Shown in pieces: positions 24,956 through 33,577 of a stretch of 40,254 bases of DNA. The notes beneath the pieces are model-generated. The model was not told the origin of the DNA, ran no database searches, and was given only the letters and a program-made list of their open reading frames with translations. The DNA is taken from the NCBI GenBank assembly GCA_019456195.1, contig VRUK01000018.1, positions 1 through 40,254 on the forward strand. The letters run 5' to 3'. Every line of letters begins with the position of its first letter. Positions within the stretch are counted from its first letter, which is position 1. Origin of the DNA: Planctomycetota bacterium (lineage in GTDB: Bacteria; Planctomycetota; Phycisphaerae; Sedimentisphaerales; Anaerobacaceae). The position numbers and the translations under genes are program-made.

Positions 24956-25340
24956 GCTCGAGATGACAAGGCAGTGGATTATGCGTGCCGATGACGACCT
25001 GCGATTGGCGGAACTCATTATTAGTGATTCGGAACCCGTGTACTGGGCAGCGGCCTTTCACGCACAACAATGCGCAGAGAAAATTCTCAAGGGATTGTTG
25101 ACTTTCCATGACGTAAGAGCAGGAAAGACACATGACATCGACAATCTGCTTAAGATCAGCGTCTCTGTGCTTGGCGACCTTGAGCAATTCAAGGACCGGG
25201 CAGGCGTATTGACGACCTATGCGGTCGATTCACGTTATCCTGCGCCTTACGGAGACATCAGCAAAGAGGAGTCAGCCAAAGCAATCGAAACCGCCCGCTG
25301 TATCTATGAATTCATATTAAACGCATTACCGGACATGTAA
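24945..25340 (+). CDS. hepT: HEPN-domain toxin (HepT-like)
   Basis: 131 residues from the ATG at 24945, inside the end of the MNT gene. All-helical HEPN fold; the RNase motif R-x4-H is RAGKTH (Arg58, His63). AAAFHAQQCAEKILKGLL is the usual HEPN helix with the substrate-side residues, and Tyr residues for modification are present in TTYAVDSRYPAPYGD. Such toxins cleave tRNA or mRNA. The upstream MNT gene is its partner. With both active motifs preserved, the pair is probably functional. Confidence 0.85.
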   Translation: MDPKLEMTRQWIMRADDDLRLAELIISDSEPVYWAAAFHAQQCAEKILKGLLTFHDVRAGKTHDIDNLLKISVSVLGDLEQFKDRAGVLTTYAVDSRYPAPYGDISKEESAKAIETARCIYEFILNALPDM

Positions 25341-25364
25341 AAAAGCACATAGGAATAATATATC

Positions 25365-26273
25365 ATGTCGTCAGGGGAGTATAAGTTAACTGTTTTTCAT
25401 GAAGTTTATACACCACAATCCCTAAGTAAAATAGACGAAAGAGCAAAACACGATAAAGGTCTGCAGAGCCTAAATTGGATATTAAAGGGTGATAACGATT
25501 ATCCACAAATTAACCGTACCCATCTTGATAAATGTTTCTGTTTTGCCAAGGAAAAGGGAGGACTTGATAACGATAAGATTAGCCGTTTGTCAAATCCGAA
25601 TGACTTTCATGGATGGCTATCGGTTTATAATGAACTCTTAGTGCCATATTTCTTTGCAAAAGTATTTAAGCACAAAATTGAGTTTGTTACAAATCCAGCG
25701 AAAAAAGGCCTCGGAGATTTTCATATTATTCATCCAAAAGGAAAAGTAGTAGTCGAGGTAAAAACTCCTAAGCCTAAGGGTGACGATGCCTTCTCAAATG
25801 GTCAAAAAAACGCTGAGTATTCTGGATATGGTGATGAGTTTATCAAATCTGTACTTAAGGAAGCTTTCGATCAATTACGCCCTGGAACAAGGAATTTAGT
25901 CATTATTTGCCCCCAGTTATGTAGATGGATTCGAATCCCGAAGCCATTTATATGGTATCTATATGGTAAAGAAGCAATGATTGATGAGGAAGGCAGGTTA
26001 AGGACAGCAATTGTACCAAATGGGGAATTATTAAAACACAGACCACCACGTTTTACACGAATATCCGCTGTGGGTTCCTTCTGGATTGATTCTATACAGT
26101 ATCCCAATAGAAAAGGTCTGCCAGTTTCACTCACGCTATTTCATAATTACTATGCTAAGAAACAAATCCCTATAGATGTGTTTGACAGTGTTGAACAGTA
26201 TGTTATTAATGAGTCTGCTAATCATATTGCTCCAATCAATAGTGGAAACTGCCGTTTTTTAATCCACGAATAA
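25365..26273 (+). CDS. unknown protein with a PD-(D/E)XK nuclease-like core
   Basis: 302 residues, not recognised as a named family. The middle contains Glu90, then GLGDFHIIHPKGKVVVEVK with Asp118, Glu131 and Lys133 (D-x12-E-x-K). This is the spacing of the PD-(D/E)XK nuclease core, with hydrophobic strands around it, as in Type II restriction-like and Mrr-type enzymes. No membrane segment is present. AGGA precedes the ATG. It starts 24 bases after the HEPN toxin and could belong to the same transcript; it is AT-rich compared with its flanks, suggesting recent acquisition. No methyltransferase partner is nearby. Alternatives: a non-catalytic structural protein, or an orphan nuclease of a defence module. 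Confidence 0.6.
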   Translation: MSSGEYKLTVFHEVYTPQSLSKIDERAKHDKGLQSLNWILKGDNDYPQINRTHLDKCFCFAKEKGGLDNDKISRLSNPNDFHGWLSVYNELLVPYFFAKVFKHKIEFVTNPAKKGLGDFHIIHPKGKVVVEVKTPKPKGDDAFSNGQKNAEYSGYGDEFIKSVLKEAFDQLRPGTRNLVIICPQLCRWIRIPKPFIWYLYGKEAMIDEEGRLRTAIVPNGELLKHRPPRFTRISAVGSFWIDSIQYPNRKGLPVSLTLFHNYYAKKQIPIDVFDSVEQYVINESANHIAPINSGNCRFLIHE

Positions 26274-26277
26274 AGAA

Positions 26278-26291
26278 TTGATATTTATCAA
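26278..26291. terminator. small hairpin between convergent genes
   Basis: TTGATA-TT-TATCAA lies between the nuclease-like gene and the end of the pseudouridine synthase gene. A-rich on one side and TTCTTTATT on the other; a weak bidirectional terminator at best. Confidence 0.3.
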
Positions 26292-26294
26292 AAA

Positions 26295-27308
26295 TCAGGT
26301 TGTTCGGTGTTTTCTGAGCATTTCGAGAAAGTTCTGCATATCTTCGGGTAAGGGGGCTTCGAATTTTACCATTTTCTCGGTCACGGGGTGTTTGAATTCG
26401 AGCGTGTGAGCGTGCAGGGCAACACGGTTTATGACAGGCTGCTGCACGGCAGGCTCGGCATCAGCCAACTGCCAGGGATAAACTAATCTGCCGCCGTACA
26501 TACCATCGGCTACTATGGGGTGCTTTATGTATAAGAGGTGGACGCGTATTTGATGGGTTCGTCCGGTTTTGGGCGTCATCTTCAACAGAGAAAAGCCGCG
26601 AAAAGATTCAAGAACCTCGTAAAAAGTTATTGATTCTTTTCCAACATCCGGCCTGATTGCATATTTCACCCTGGCCCTTGGATGAATACCCAACGGTACT
26701 TTTATGCGGTCGGCTGTTAACTCAGGCGTGCCGTGAACGATGGCCAGATAACTCTTATTGACCTGACGATGCTCGAATTGTTTTGCGATTTTCCACATTG
26801 CTGCATCGTCTTTGGCAACGACCATAACGCCGGTCGTGTTCTTATCGAGCCGATGTACTATGCCCGGGCGAAAATCACCAAGGCCGCTCGAAAGCTTGTC
26901 CGAATAAAACGAAAGCGCGTTTACCAAAGTGCCGTGTGTATTGCCGCGAGCCGGGTGCACAATCATATCAGACTGCTTATTCAGGATGATTATACTGGAA
27001 TCCTCATAAATTATATCCAGCGGAATATCTTCGGGTAGAATGTCCTTACTGGGCGGCTCAGGCAGTGTCATATCGATTACGTCACCCGGACTGAGCTTAA
27101 GGCTGGGTTTGCCGATTTTGCCGTTGACCTTGACGGTGCCGGCCTTGATAGCATCCTGGATGAAACGCCTGCTGAAGTTGCTGAAACGCCCGTGCAGATA
27201 CTTATCGAGCCTGCGTTCTTTAATTGAACTGCCCACGTGCAGCTTGAACGGCCCATGTTCGCTGTCCGGGCCCTGCGTTATGCCTGTTGAATCATTCGCC
27301 GGAAGCAT
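26295..27308 (-). CDS. rluD: RluD-type large subunit rRNA pseudouridine synthase
   Basis: 337 residues from the ATG at 27308; the frame extends 35 codons upstream but that part is unconserved and lies inside the preceding gene. The N-terminal S4 domain (RRLDKYLHGRFSNFSRRFIQ...VKVNGK) is followed by the catalytic box RPGIVHRLDKNTTGVMVVAK with the catalytic Asp in HRLDK, and PKTGRTHQIRVHL closes the active site. It makes pseudouridines in 23S rRNA (helix 69 in E. coli RluD). The start overlaps the end of the upstream gene by 17 bases, implying translational coupling. RluC-type specificity cannot be excluded. Confidence 0.9.
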   Translation of the reverse strand: MLPANDSTGITQGPDSEHGPFKLHVGSSIKERRLDKYLHGRFSNFSRRFIQDAIKAGTVKVNGKIGKPSLKLSPGDVIDMTLPEPPSKDILPEDIPLDIIYEDSSIIILNKQSDMIVHPARGNTHGTLVNALSFYSDKLSSGLGDFRPGIVHRLDKNTTGVMVVAKDDAAMWKIAKQFEHRQVNKSYLAIVHGTPELTADRIKVPLGIHPRARVKYAIRPDVGKESITFYEVLESFRGFSLLKMTPKTGRTHQIRVHLLYIKHPIVADGMYGGRLVYPWQLADAEPAVQQPVINRVALHAHTLEFKHPVTEKMVKFEAPLPEDMQNFLEMLRKHRTT

Positions 27309-28185
27309 TGGGCTCGGGGACCTTAGAGTTGACTTCTTGTAGAATTGTCGGCACCTGAGAGGTATTATTACCATCGATAGGCAGTGTAACCCCAGCAGGT
27401 ACTGTGATATCAACAGGATTTAACTGTATTGTTGGCTGTGTAGCGGAAGATTGATTAGTATCAACAGGATTTAACTGTATTGTCGGCTGCGTGGCTGCTG
27501 CTGGTTCCGGTGCCGGTTTGAAAACCACCTTTTGCCTGTAATCGTCCATCGTCTCAAGGCGGTGCTTTGCCGCCGCGTTAGCTACGGTACCTTCGTAACC
27601 GGCGTTTGCGACGATGCCCTGATATATCTGCTGTGCTTCCTGAAAGTTACTAAGCTCTTCTTCGCAAAGTCCCAAACCGAACTCGGCCGTGGCCTTTAAT
27701 GATGCATTTTCCGAGGATTTCTGGACAGCTCCGGCGTAAGCGGCCTTTGCCTGGTTTATCTGGTCTGTTAAATCCTTCACGCTTATAGACCCGGGACGAT
27801 AATGCAGTTCCGTCCGCAAAGCTTCGCCCTGCTTGATAAGCGCCAAAGCCGCCATCCGGTTGTTACTTGTGTTTTGGGCGAAGTTCCCAAGACTGTTCGC
27901 CGGCTGAAGGAGTATAAATGAAAGGTCTTGTCCCTGACCCTGCGCGTTAAGTACCTGCATCTTGCCGGCCGATAGCTGGTCAAGAAGGTTACTAAATTCG
28001 AGATGCCCCCGCACCTGTACTACATTCTTATTGTAGGTTCTCCAGAACAAAAACGTTGCCCCTACGACAATCGCCGCTAAAACAACCAAAATAGTCGTCA
28101 GATTTTCCTTCGTCCATTTCGGTAGGTTACCCAGCCATTCGGCCAATTCATTAGTTTTTAGTTCGTGCCGGTGCTCAGATTTCAT
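27292..28185 (-). CDS. membrane-anchored TPR-like (YfgM-type) protein
   Basis: 297 residues. A cytoplasmic N-terminus (MKSEHRHELKTNELAEWL) is followed by one transmembrane helix (LTTILVVLAAIVVGATFLFW, about 29-48), then a helical, Ala-rich region with TPR-like pairs (KATAEFGLGLCEEELSNFQEAQQIY...). The C-terminal tail has a duplicated ATQPTIQLNPVD and is Pro/Thr/Asn-rich. The topology resembles YfgM, a TPR protein in envelope biogenesis, but I infer that only from shape. It is expressed from its own promoter and coupled to rluD. Confidence 0.72.
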   Translation of the reverse strand: MKSEHRHELKTNELAEWLGNLPKWTKENLTTILVVLAAIVVGATFLFWRTYNKNVVQVRGHLEFSNLLDQLSAGKMQVLNAQGQGQDLSFILLQPANSLGNFAQNTSNNRMAALALIKQGEALRTELHYRPGSISVKDLTDQINQAKAAYAGAVQKSSENASLKATAEFGLGLCEEELSNFQEAQQIYQGIVANAGYEGTVANAAAKHRLETMDDYRQKVVFKPAPEPAAATQPTIQLNPVDTNQSSATQPTIQLNPVDITVPAGVTLPIDGNNTSQVPTILQEVNSKVPEPNASGE

Positions 28186-28240
28186 TTCATTCCTCGTTTT
28201 TTATTCTAAATACATTGTTTCTCAATTATGAACTTCCGGA

Positions 28241-28269
28241 ATTATAGCAAAATCTCTTTTACCTTGCAA
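28241..28269 (-). promoter_or_regulatory. promoter of the TPR-like/rluD operon
   Basis: On the minus strand: TTGCAA (28269-28264), 17 bases, TATAAT (28246-28241). GAGGA (28192-28196) precedes the ATG at 28185. Confidence 0.65.
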
Positions 28270-28292
28270 TAGGGCTGTTTATCGGTTAAATT
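28264..28292 (+). promoter_or_regulatory. possible divergent promoter of the S55-domain gene
   Basis: The same TTGCAA is its own reverse complement. Read on the plus strand it has TAAATT at 17 bases (28287-28292), about 30 bases before the S55 ATG at 28322. The -10 is only a 4/6 match, so this is tentative. Confidence 0.4.
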
Positions 28293-28321
28293 TTTGCTGA
28301 TAGTTAGTCGAAAGGATATAG

Positions 28322-30190
28322 ATGTTTGAAATAAAGATAAAGAGCAAAAAGCGAATCTTTTTATTTTTCACTTTTTACTTTTCACTGGTTTTTGCAGCCG
28401 TGGCACCGCAAAATACGACCCAGGCCGGTCAAGGAAAGGCTTTAGAGGGCATCTGGGACCCGGCGAAATATATCGACCTTGACGAGATTAAGCCCGGAAT
28501 GCAGGCTTACTGCCTGACGGAGTATGGAGTTGCCGGTATCGAAAAGTTCGGTTTGGAAGTTGTGGATGTTGTGCACGACTTTGAACCTGGTTTGGATGTG
28601 ATTTTGGTCAACAGTACCGACGAGCGTTTTATACACACCGGTCCTGTGGCCGGATGCAGCGGCTCACCGGTCTATATTAAAGGCAGATTGGCCGGGGCAC
28701 TGGCTTACGCGTGGACTTATGCAAAGGACCCGCTCTACGGCGTAACCCCAATCGCAGAAATGCTCAAGGTAGGCCTCGGAGGACAAACCGCCGGCTCCAA
28801 CCAAAGTGCCGGACAGAGATTGTCGGTATTCGATTTTTCAAAACCTATTAACTTAACCGAAGTTGATAGACAATTTAGAAACGAGCTGAAAAAAAGAAGC
28901 AGCAATCTGAGCAACGCCAGCACATTGCCGTGCCTTCTGGTTACATCCGGCCTGACAAGTGGGGTTCGTGAGCAACTGGGTGAATTGTTCAAACCTCTTG
29001 GACTTATGGTTGCCGCGGGCGGCGGGGGCCGAAGTAATACCGATGACTCGGCTGAAAAGGCGCAATTAGTCCCCGGATCCTGCCTTACCATACCGTTGGT
29101 AAGTGGTGATATAAATCTGGCCGTTTCCGGAACAGTAACCGAAGTCAGGGGTGACAAGGTTTACGGCTTCGGGCACAGCTATCTCGGTTACGGCCCCGTG
29201 GATTTGCCCATGGCTACGGGAAAAGTACATACAATAGTATCAAATATGTATCGTTCCTTTAAATTGACCAGCGTGCTGGAAGACGTCGGCGCCTTGACAA
29301 TGGACGAGTCGATGGCCGTCTTTGGACTAATTGGCGCAAAAGCAAAAACGATACCTTTGACGATACGAATAGACCGTTACAATGACACCAAAAAACGCCT
29401 GTACAACTGCCGGGTTGCTAATAATCGGATGCTTACTCCAATGCTGCTTCAGGCCGCGGTAGCTGGAGCTGCTTTTCAGCTCGGTGATTTACCCCCGGAC
29501 CACATGATCGAATATAAAGTTGCTATCGGCTTAGAGAATGACAAATCAATCAGATTCCAAAATGTCTCAACGGCCCGGGGAGTGAATGAATTGATAATCG
29601 AAAGTGTAGGCTCGGTTTCTATGCTAATGAATAATCCATATGAGGAAATTGACATACAATCAGTCGATTATGATATTCGCATAGTCCCCAGGAGCATAAT
29701 CTCACATATATGGTCCCTGGATTTGTCCGATTCGAAGTTCAAGGCAGGTGAAAACATCGACATCGAAGTTGTCGTAGAATCTGTCCTGGCGGGAAAGAAA
29801 AAATACAAGTGCAGCCTGGAAATACCCGAAGATTTGGCGCCCGGTAAATATGACCTTACGGTATGCGGATCAACGGATTACGAGCGGTTTCTTGTGAAAT
29901 CCGCACCTTATAAATTTATAGCGCAAAATGCGTCCGCGTTGATTGAAGCGCTAAATTATTCTTTAAGTGTTGATAGAGACAAGCTGTATTTTATTTTGTC
30001 TCTGCCGCCCGGGGGTATTGCCCTCGAACATGCTGAACTGCCAGACCTGCCGGCAACCAAGGCTCTGATCCTGCAGAACGCGAAAAGGACGCTGCAAGTC
30101 CGACCGTATCAGCATTGGATTGATAAAAGCGTAAGAACCGGTACCGTGATTATCGACAAAAAAGTTTTGAAGATAACGGTAGAAAAATAG
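28322..30190 (+). CDS. secreted protein with SpoIVB-like S55 peptidase domain
   Basis: 622 residues. A signal peptide (KKRIFLFFTFYFSLVFAAVA) is followed at about 50-150 by the SpoIVB/S55-like block: IKPGMQAYCLTEYG, then GPVAGCSGSPVYIKGRLAGA with Ser113 or Ser115 as nucleophile candidates. A second conserved block, YGFGHSYLGYGPVDLPMATG with His285, follows about 170 residues later. The C-terminal third is beta-rich. Such proteins are common in planctomycetes and acidobacteria; activity is unproven, and they could be processing proteases for envelope proteins. It sits 77 bases before the beta-propeller protein, which may be in the same transcript. AAAGGA precedes the ATG. Confidence 0.78.
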   Translation: MFEIKIKSKKRIFLFFTFYFSLVFAAVAPQNTTQAGQGKALEGIWDPAKYIDLDEIKPGMQAYCLTEYGVAGIEKFGLEVVDVVHDFEPGLDVILVNSTDERFIHTGPVAGCSGSPVYIKGRLAGALAYAWTYAKDPLYGVTPIAEMLKVGLGGQTAGSNQSAGQRLSVFDFSKPINLTEVDRQFRNELKKRSSNLSNASTLPCLLVTSGLTSGVREQLGELFKPLGLMVAAGGGGRSNTDDSAEKAQLVPGSCLTIPLVSGDINLAVSGTVTEVRGDKVYGFGHSYLGYGPVDLPMATGKVHTIVSNMYRSFKLTSVLEDVGALTMDESMAVFGLIGAKAKTIPLTIRIDRYNDTKKRLYNCRVANNRMLTPMLLQAAVAGAAFQLGDLPPDHMIEYKVAIGLENDKSIRFQNVSTARGVNELIIESVGSVSMLMNNPYEEIDIQSVDYDIRIVPRSIISHIWSLDLSDSKFKAGENIDIEVVVESVLAGKKKYKCSLEIPEDLAPGKYDLTVCGSTDYERFLVKSAPYKFIAQNASALIEALNYSLSVDRDKLYFILSLPPGGIALEHAELPDLPATKALILQNAKRTLQVRPYQHWIDKSVRTGTVIIDKKVLKITVEK

Positions 30191-30267
30191 AATTAAAACT
30201 GACAATGTAAAAAAATCATCTTTGAATGTTGTTTTAATCTTCAACTTTGTTAATTTGAGGTGTTGCT

Positions 30268-32652
30268 ATGAGAAACAAATTCGGCATTAGTTGTATATTA
30301 ACCTTTACAGCTTTGCTCTTTATGATTTATGGTTCGGCTTGTTGGGCGGTCAGCAGTAAGATTACTCGCCACAAAAGCAGTGCGGATTTACTAAAAGGCA
30401 AAGCCGAAAAGCTAGTGATCGGCTCCCGGGGAACCATTCAGCTTGGGCGGGCCGCTGAAACGCCAGTCGAGGAATTCGAAGACTTTGAAGACGTTTGGTC
30501 GATAAACAGCATTGTTGTCAGCGGCGGAACCGTCTATTTCGGCACAAGCCCCAACGGCGGAATTTATAAATACAGCCTTAACAAACTTACAAAGATTTAT
30601 CCGCTGGATGAAGACAACGACCCTGATGAGAAAGATTCAGACGACGAAGATAAATCCGACGATGAAGATAATTCCGACAGCAAAGATAAATCCGACGACG
30701 AAGATAAATCCGACGATGAAGATAATTCCGACAGCAAAGATAAATCCGACAGCAAAGATAAGGCCAGCGGCGAAAAAGTCGAGACCAAAGAGCATCTGAC
30801 TAACGAGCATATTTTTGCTTTGGCAACCGACGTATCCGGCAGACTTTTAGCCGGTATGAGCGGCAAAAATTGCAGACTGTGCAGGTTCGAAGCCGAAAAA
30901 ATGGAAACTATTTATGAGCCGAACGACGCCAAATATATCTTCGCAATAGCGGTGGACGACAGCGGGAATATTTTTCTGGGGACCGGGCCCGAAGGCAAAA
31001 TTTACCAGCTCGATTCCCGAGGCAAAAAAGCTCAGCTTATTTACGATAGCCTCGACAAAAATATTCTTTCACTCGCGATCGGGAAAGACGGCTATATCTA
31101 CGCCGGAAGCGACAGTAGAGGGCTTGTCTATAAGATAAATCCGAGCACCCAAAAAGCAACGGTTCTATACGACAGCGAACATCCTGAGATTACAGCATTA
31201 TTGTTTACAGAGGATTCCGGAGAAACCAGCCTTTATGCAGCGGCAACCTCAGCCAAAATTGTTCAGACCCAAACACAATTTGCAGCCCAGATACCTTCCA
31301 CCGGTCGGCCTGATGCCGAGACAACAAAAAGCAAAAGCACCAGCTCCAGCGAGGGCGGAAAAAAACTTAAAATCGCAAATACAAAAAAGTCGGGCGATGG
31401 CAAGAGCGGTAAGCAGCCGCCAGTCAAAAAAGGAACAAAACCCGACAAGGCCAGTCACATATACAAAGTAACCAAAGACGGTTTCGTGAATGATATGTTC
31501 AGCGAAGCGGTGGTCTTCTTCTGCCTGGCCCGGGAAAATGGAAAGCTGCTTGTCGGTAGCGGAAACAACGCACAGCTTTTCAGCATTGATCCGGCCTTGG
31601 AGCAGGAAGCGGTTATTTATGAGGACGAGAAGGCAACACAGGTAACAGCGATAGCCGTAGCAGGTGATGATGTGTATCTCGGAACATCAAACCCCGCCAA
31701 GCTAATAAGGTTGGGAACAGGCTTCGCTTCAGAGGGAACTTATACCTCCGACCTCGTCGATGCCGGTCAGCCGGCAAAGTGGGGCAAGCTCCAGATTGAA
31801 GCGGATATTCCACGGGGATGCACGGTGAAGCTGGCCTGCCGAAGTGGAAACGTCAAGGATGTAAACGATCCTACTTTTTCACCGTGGTCTGAGCTTCTCG
31901 AAGTTGACGAGCCAACACAGCTTGACTGTCCTTTGGGACGATTCTGTCAATATAAACTCGTTTTGCAAAGTCTGGACGGCGATACCAGCCCCCTTATAAG
32001 GGAGATTGCCGTTGCCAGCACCGTGCCGAATCTGGCGCCGAAAGTTGATTCGGTAACTGTCGGGCGAGTTGCAACGGCAGGTAAGACGGGAACTTTCAAA
32101 ATCAGTTACAGCACCAAAGATGACAACAGCGACAAGATGATTTACACAATAGATATGCGAAAGCTCGATAGAACAAACTGGATTGAATTGAAAGAAAAGC
32201 TCGACAAAGCCAGCTATGAGTGGGACGGAAAAACCGTCGAAGACGGTCGATATGAAATAAGAGTAACCGCAAGCGACGAAAGAAGCAATACCACTGTAAC
32301 AAAATTGTCCGGCAGCAGGATAAGCGACCCGGTCGTAGTCGATAACACCGGACCTGTCGTTAAGAACATAACCTCATCCGCTCTGAAAAACAACGGACAG
32401 TACCGGATTTTCGAGATTAAGGTTCAGGACGAACTAAGCGCGATTGGCAAGCTCGAATATACTATCGACAGCAACGATGACTGGATAGGCACCGTGCCGA
32501 ACGATTTGGTTTATGATACTTTGGATGAGAATTTCACCGTCAAAATAGATACCGAAGAAGATTTACCAAAAGGCGACCACATACTTTCAATCAAAGTCAG
32601 CGATGCCCTCGGCAATACGACATATAAGACCGTCGATGTTAACATTGAATAG
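30268..32652 (+). CDS. secreted beta-propeller protein with acidic DxD/KSD repeat
   Basis: 794 residues, signal peptide 1-28 (ends SACWAV). Propeller-like blades recur as YFGTSPNGGIYKYS, IFLGTGPEGKIYQLDSRG, IYAGSDSRGLVYKINPS, LLVGSGNNAQLFSID and VYLGTSNPAKLIRL. Residues 114-170 are a low-complexity Asp/Ser/Lys repeat (KSDDEDNSDSKD) built from a 54-nt tandem duplication. A second Ser/Lys-rich linker lies near 345-385. The C-terminal third has beta-sandwich-like units (VDSVTVGRVATAGKTG...) with ...DNTGPVVKNI. Acidic repeats of this kind often bind Ca2+. Function is unknown; extracellular or outer-envelope is likely. GAGGTG precedes the ATG. Confidence 0.72.
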   Translation: MRNKFGISCILTFTALLFMIYGSACWAVSSKITRHKSSADLLKGKAEKLVIGSRGTIQLGRAAETPVEEFEDFEDVWSINSIVVSGGTVYFGTSPNGGIYKYSLNKLTKIYPLDEDNDPDEKDSDDEDKSDDEDNSDSKDKSDDEDKSDDEDNSDSKDKSDSKDKASGEKVETKEHLTNEHIFALATDVSGRLLAGMSGKNCRLCRFEAEKMETIYEPNDAKYIFAIAVDDSGNIFLGTGPEGKIYQLDSRGKKAQLIYDSLDKNILSLAIGKDGYIYAGSDSRGLVYKINPSTQKATVLYDSEHPEITALLFTEDSGETSLYAAATSAKIVQTQTQFAAQIPSTGRPDAETTKSKSTSSSEGGKKLKIANTKKSGDGKSGKQPPVKKGTKPDKASHIYKVTKDGFVNDMFSEAVVFFCLARENGKLLVGSGNNAQLFSIDPALEQEAVIYEDEKATQVTAIAVAGDDVYLGTSNPAKLIRLGTGFASEGTYTSDLVDAGQPAKWGKLQIEADIPRGCTVKLACRSGNVKDVNDPTFSPWSELLEVDEPTQLDCPLGRFCQYKLVLQSLDGDTSPLIREIAVASTVPNLAPKVDSVTVGRVATAGKTGTFKISYSTKDDNSDKMIYTIDMRKLDRTNWIELKEKLDKASYEWDGKTVEDGRYEIRVTASDERSNTTVTKLSGSRISDPVVVDNTGPVVKNITSSALKNNGQYRIFEIKVQDELSAIGKLEYTIDSNDDWIGTVPNDLVYDTLDENFTVKIDTEEDLPKGDHILSIKVSDALGNTTYKTVDVNIE
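30649..30756. repeat. 54-nt tandem duplication inside the propeller gene
   Basis: Units 30649-30702 and 30703-30756 are identical except for the last two codons (gac-gaa versus agc-aaa), with diverged 18-nt sub-units inside. In-frame, so copy number changes would only lengthen or shorten the acidic linker. Confidence 0.8.
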
Positions 32653-32709
32653 TTATTCGTATTTTATGCCTTGTTTTGGTCACTAACCACAGGGCGCTGG
32701 TAGCAAATT

Positions 32710-33573
32710 GTGCGATATATTGAATTTGAAAGAATCGCTGAGACGGTTGAATCGCTTTGTATATCAGCCGGCTATGAGCTTGGCGAAGATGTCTTAACCG
32801 CTCTTAAAGAAGCCTCGCGGGAAGAGTCCGACCCTGGTGCCGTAAAAATACTGAATCAGCTCATCGAAAACGCCCGCATTGCGAGGGAAGAAAGAATCCC
32901 ATTGTGCCAGGATACCGGACTTGCTGTCGTTTTTGTAGAGCAGGGTTCGCAAACAGCTCTTACACCCCCCGCCGACCGCAAGGAGGCGACTTTGTTCGAT
33001 GCAATAAACGCAGGTGTCGAGGCCGGTTTTCAAAAGGGCCTGTTGCGTAAAAGCGTTGTAGCCGAGCCTTTAAATAAACGTAAAAATACAGGCTCAAATA
33101 CACCCGCTGTAATTCATCAGCAATTTATTCCGGGCGATAAGCTTAAGCTGACCGTTATGACCAAAGGCGGCGGGTGTGAGAATAAGAGCCAATTCAGAAT
33201 GTTCAAACCAACCGCGGAAAAAGAAGAAATAATCGACTGGATTGTCGATGTCGTCCGCTCCGCAGGCGCCGATGCATGCCCGCCGCTTGTGGTGGGGGTG
33301 GGAATCGGCGGAGATTTTGAGCAGTGCTGCCTGCTAAGCAAAAAGGCCCTCTGCCGGAATCTGAACTACAGAAACACCGATGAATTTTATGCCGAGCTTG
33401 AATTGGATTTGCTTTCGAAAATAAATGCACTCGGCCTGGGTCCCCAGGGATTCGGCGGCGATACAACAGCCCTGGCCGTTATGGTCGAGACCGCTGCCTG
33501 CCATATTGCGTCACTTCCTGCGGCCGTGAATATCGAATGCCACAGCCACAGACATAAAACAGCAATAATATAG
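32710..33573 (+). CDS. fumA: fumarate hydratase class I, alpha subunit
   Basis: 287 residues from a GTG start. It matches the N-terminal half of class I (Fe-S) fumarases and tartrate dehydratase alpha: IPLCQDTGLAVVF, VMTKGGGCENKSQF and CPPLVVGVGIGGDFEQC carry the Cys ligands of the [4Fe-4S] cluster. Converts fumarate and malate in the TCA cycle, or tartrate if TtdA-like. The beta subunit is not adjacent: the next gene is on the other strand, so the partner must be encoded elsewhere. Oxygen-sensitive class I enzymes fit an anaerobic or microaerobic lifestyle. The start codon choice is uncertain. Confidence 0.88.
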   Translation: MRYIEFERIAETVESLCISAGYELGEDVLTALKEASREESDPGAVKILNQLIENARIAREERIPLCQDTGLAVVFVEQGSQTALTPPADRKEATLFDAINAGVEAGFQKGLLRKSVVAEPLNKRKNTGSNTPAVIHQQFIPGDKLKLTVMTKGGGCENKSQFRMFKPTAEKEEIIDWIVDVVRSAGADACPPLVVGVGIGGDFEQCCLLSKKALCRNLNYRNTDEFYAELELDLLSKINALGLGPQGFGGDTTALAVMVETAACHIASLPAAVNIECHSHRHKTAII

Positions 33574-33577
33574 AAGC

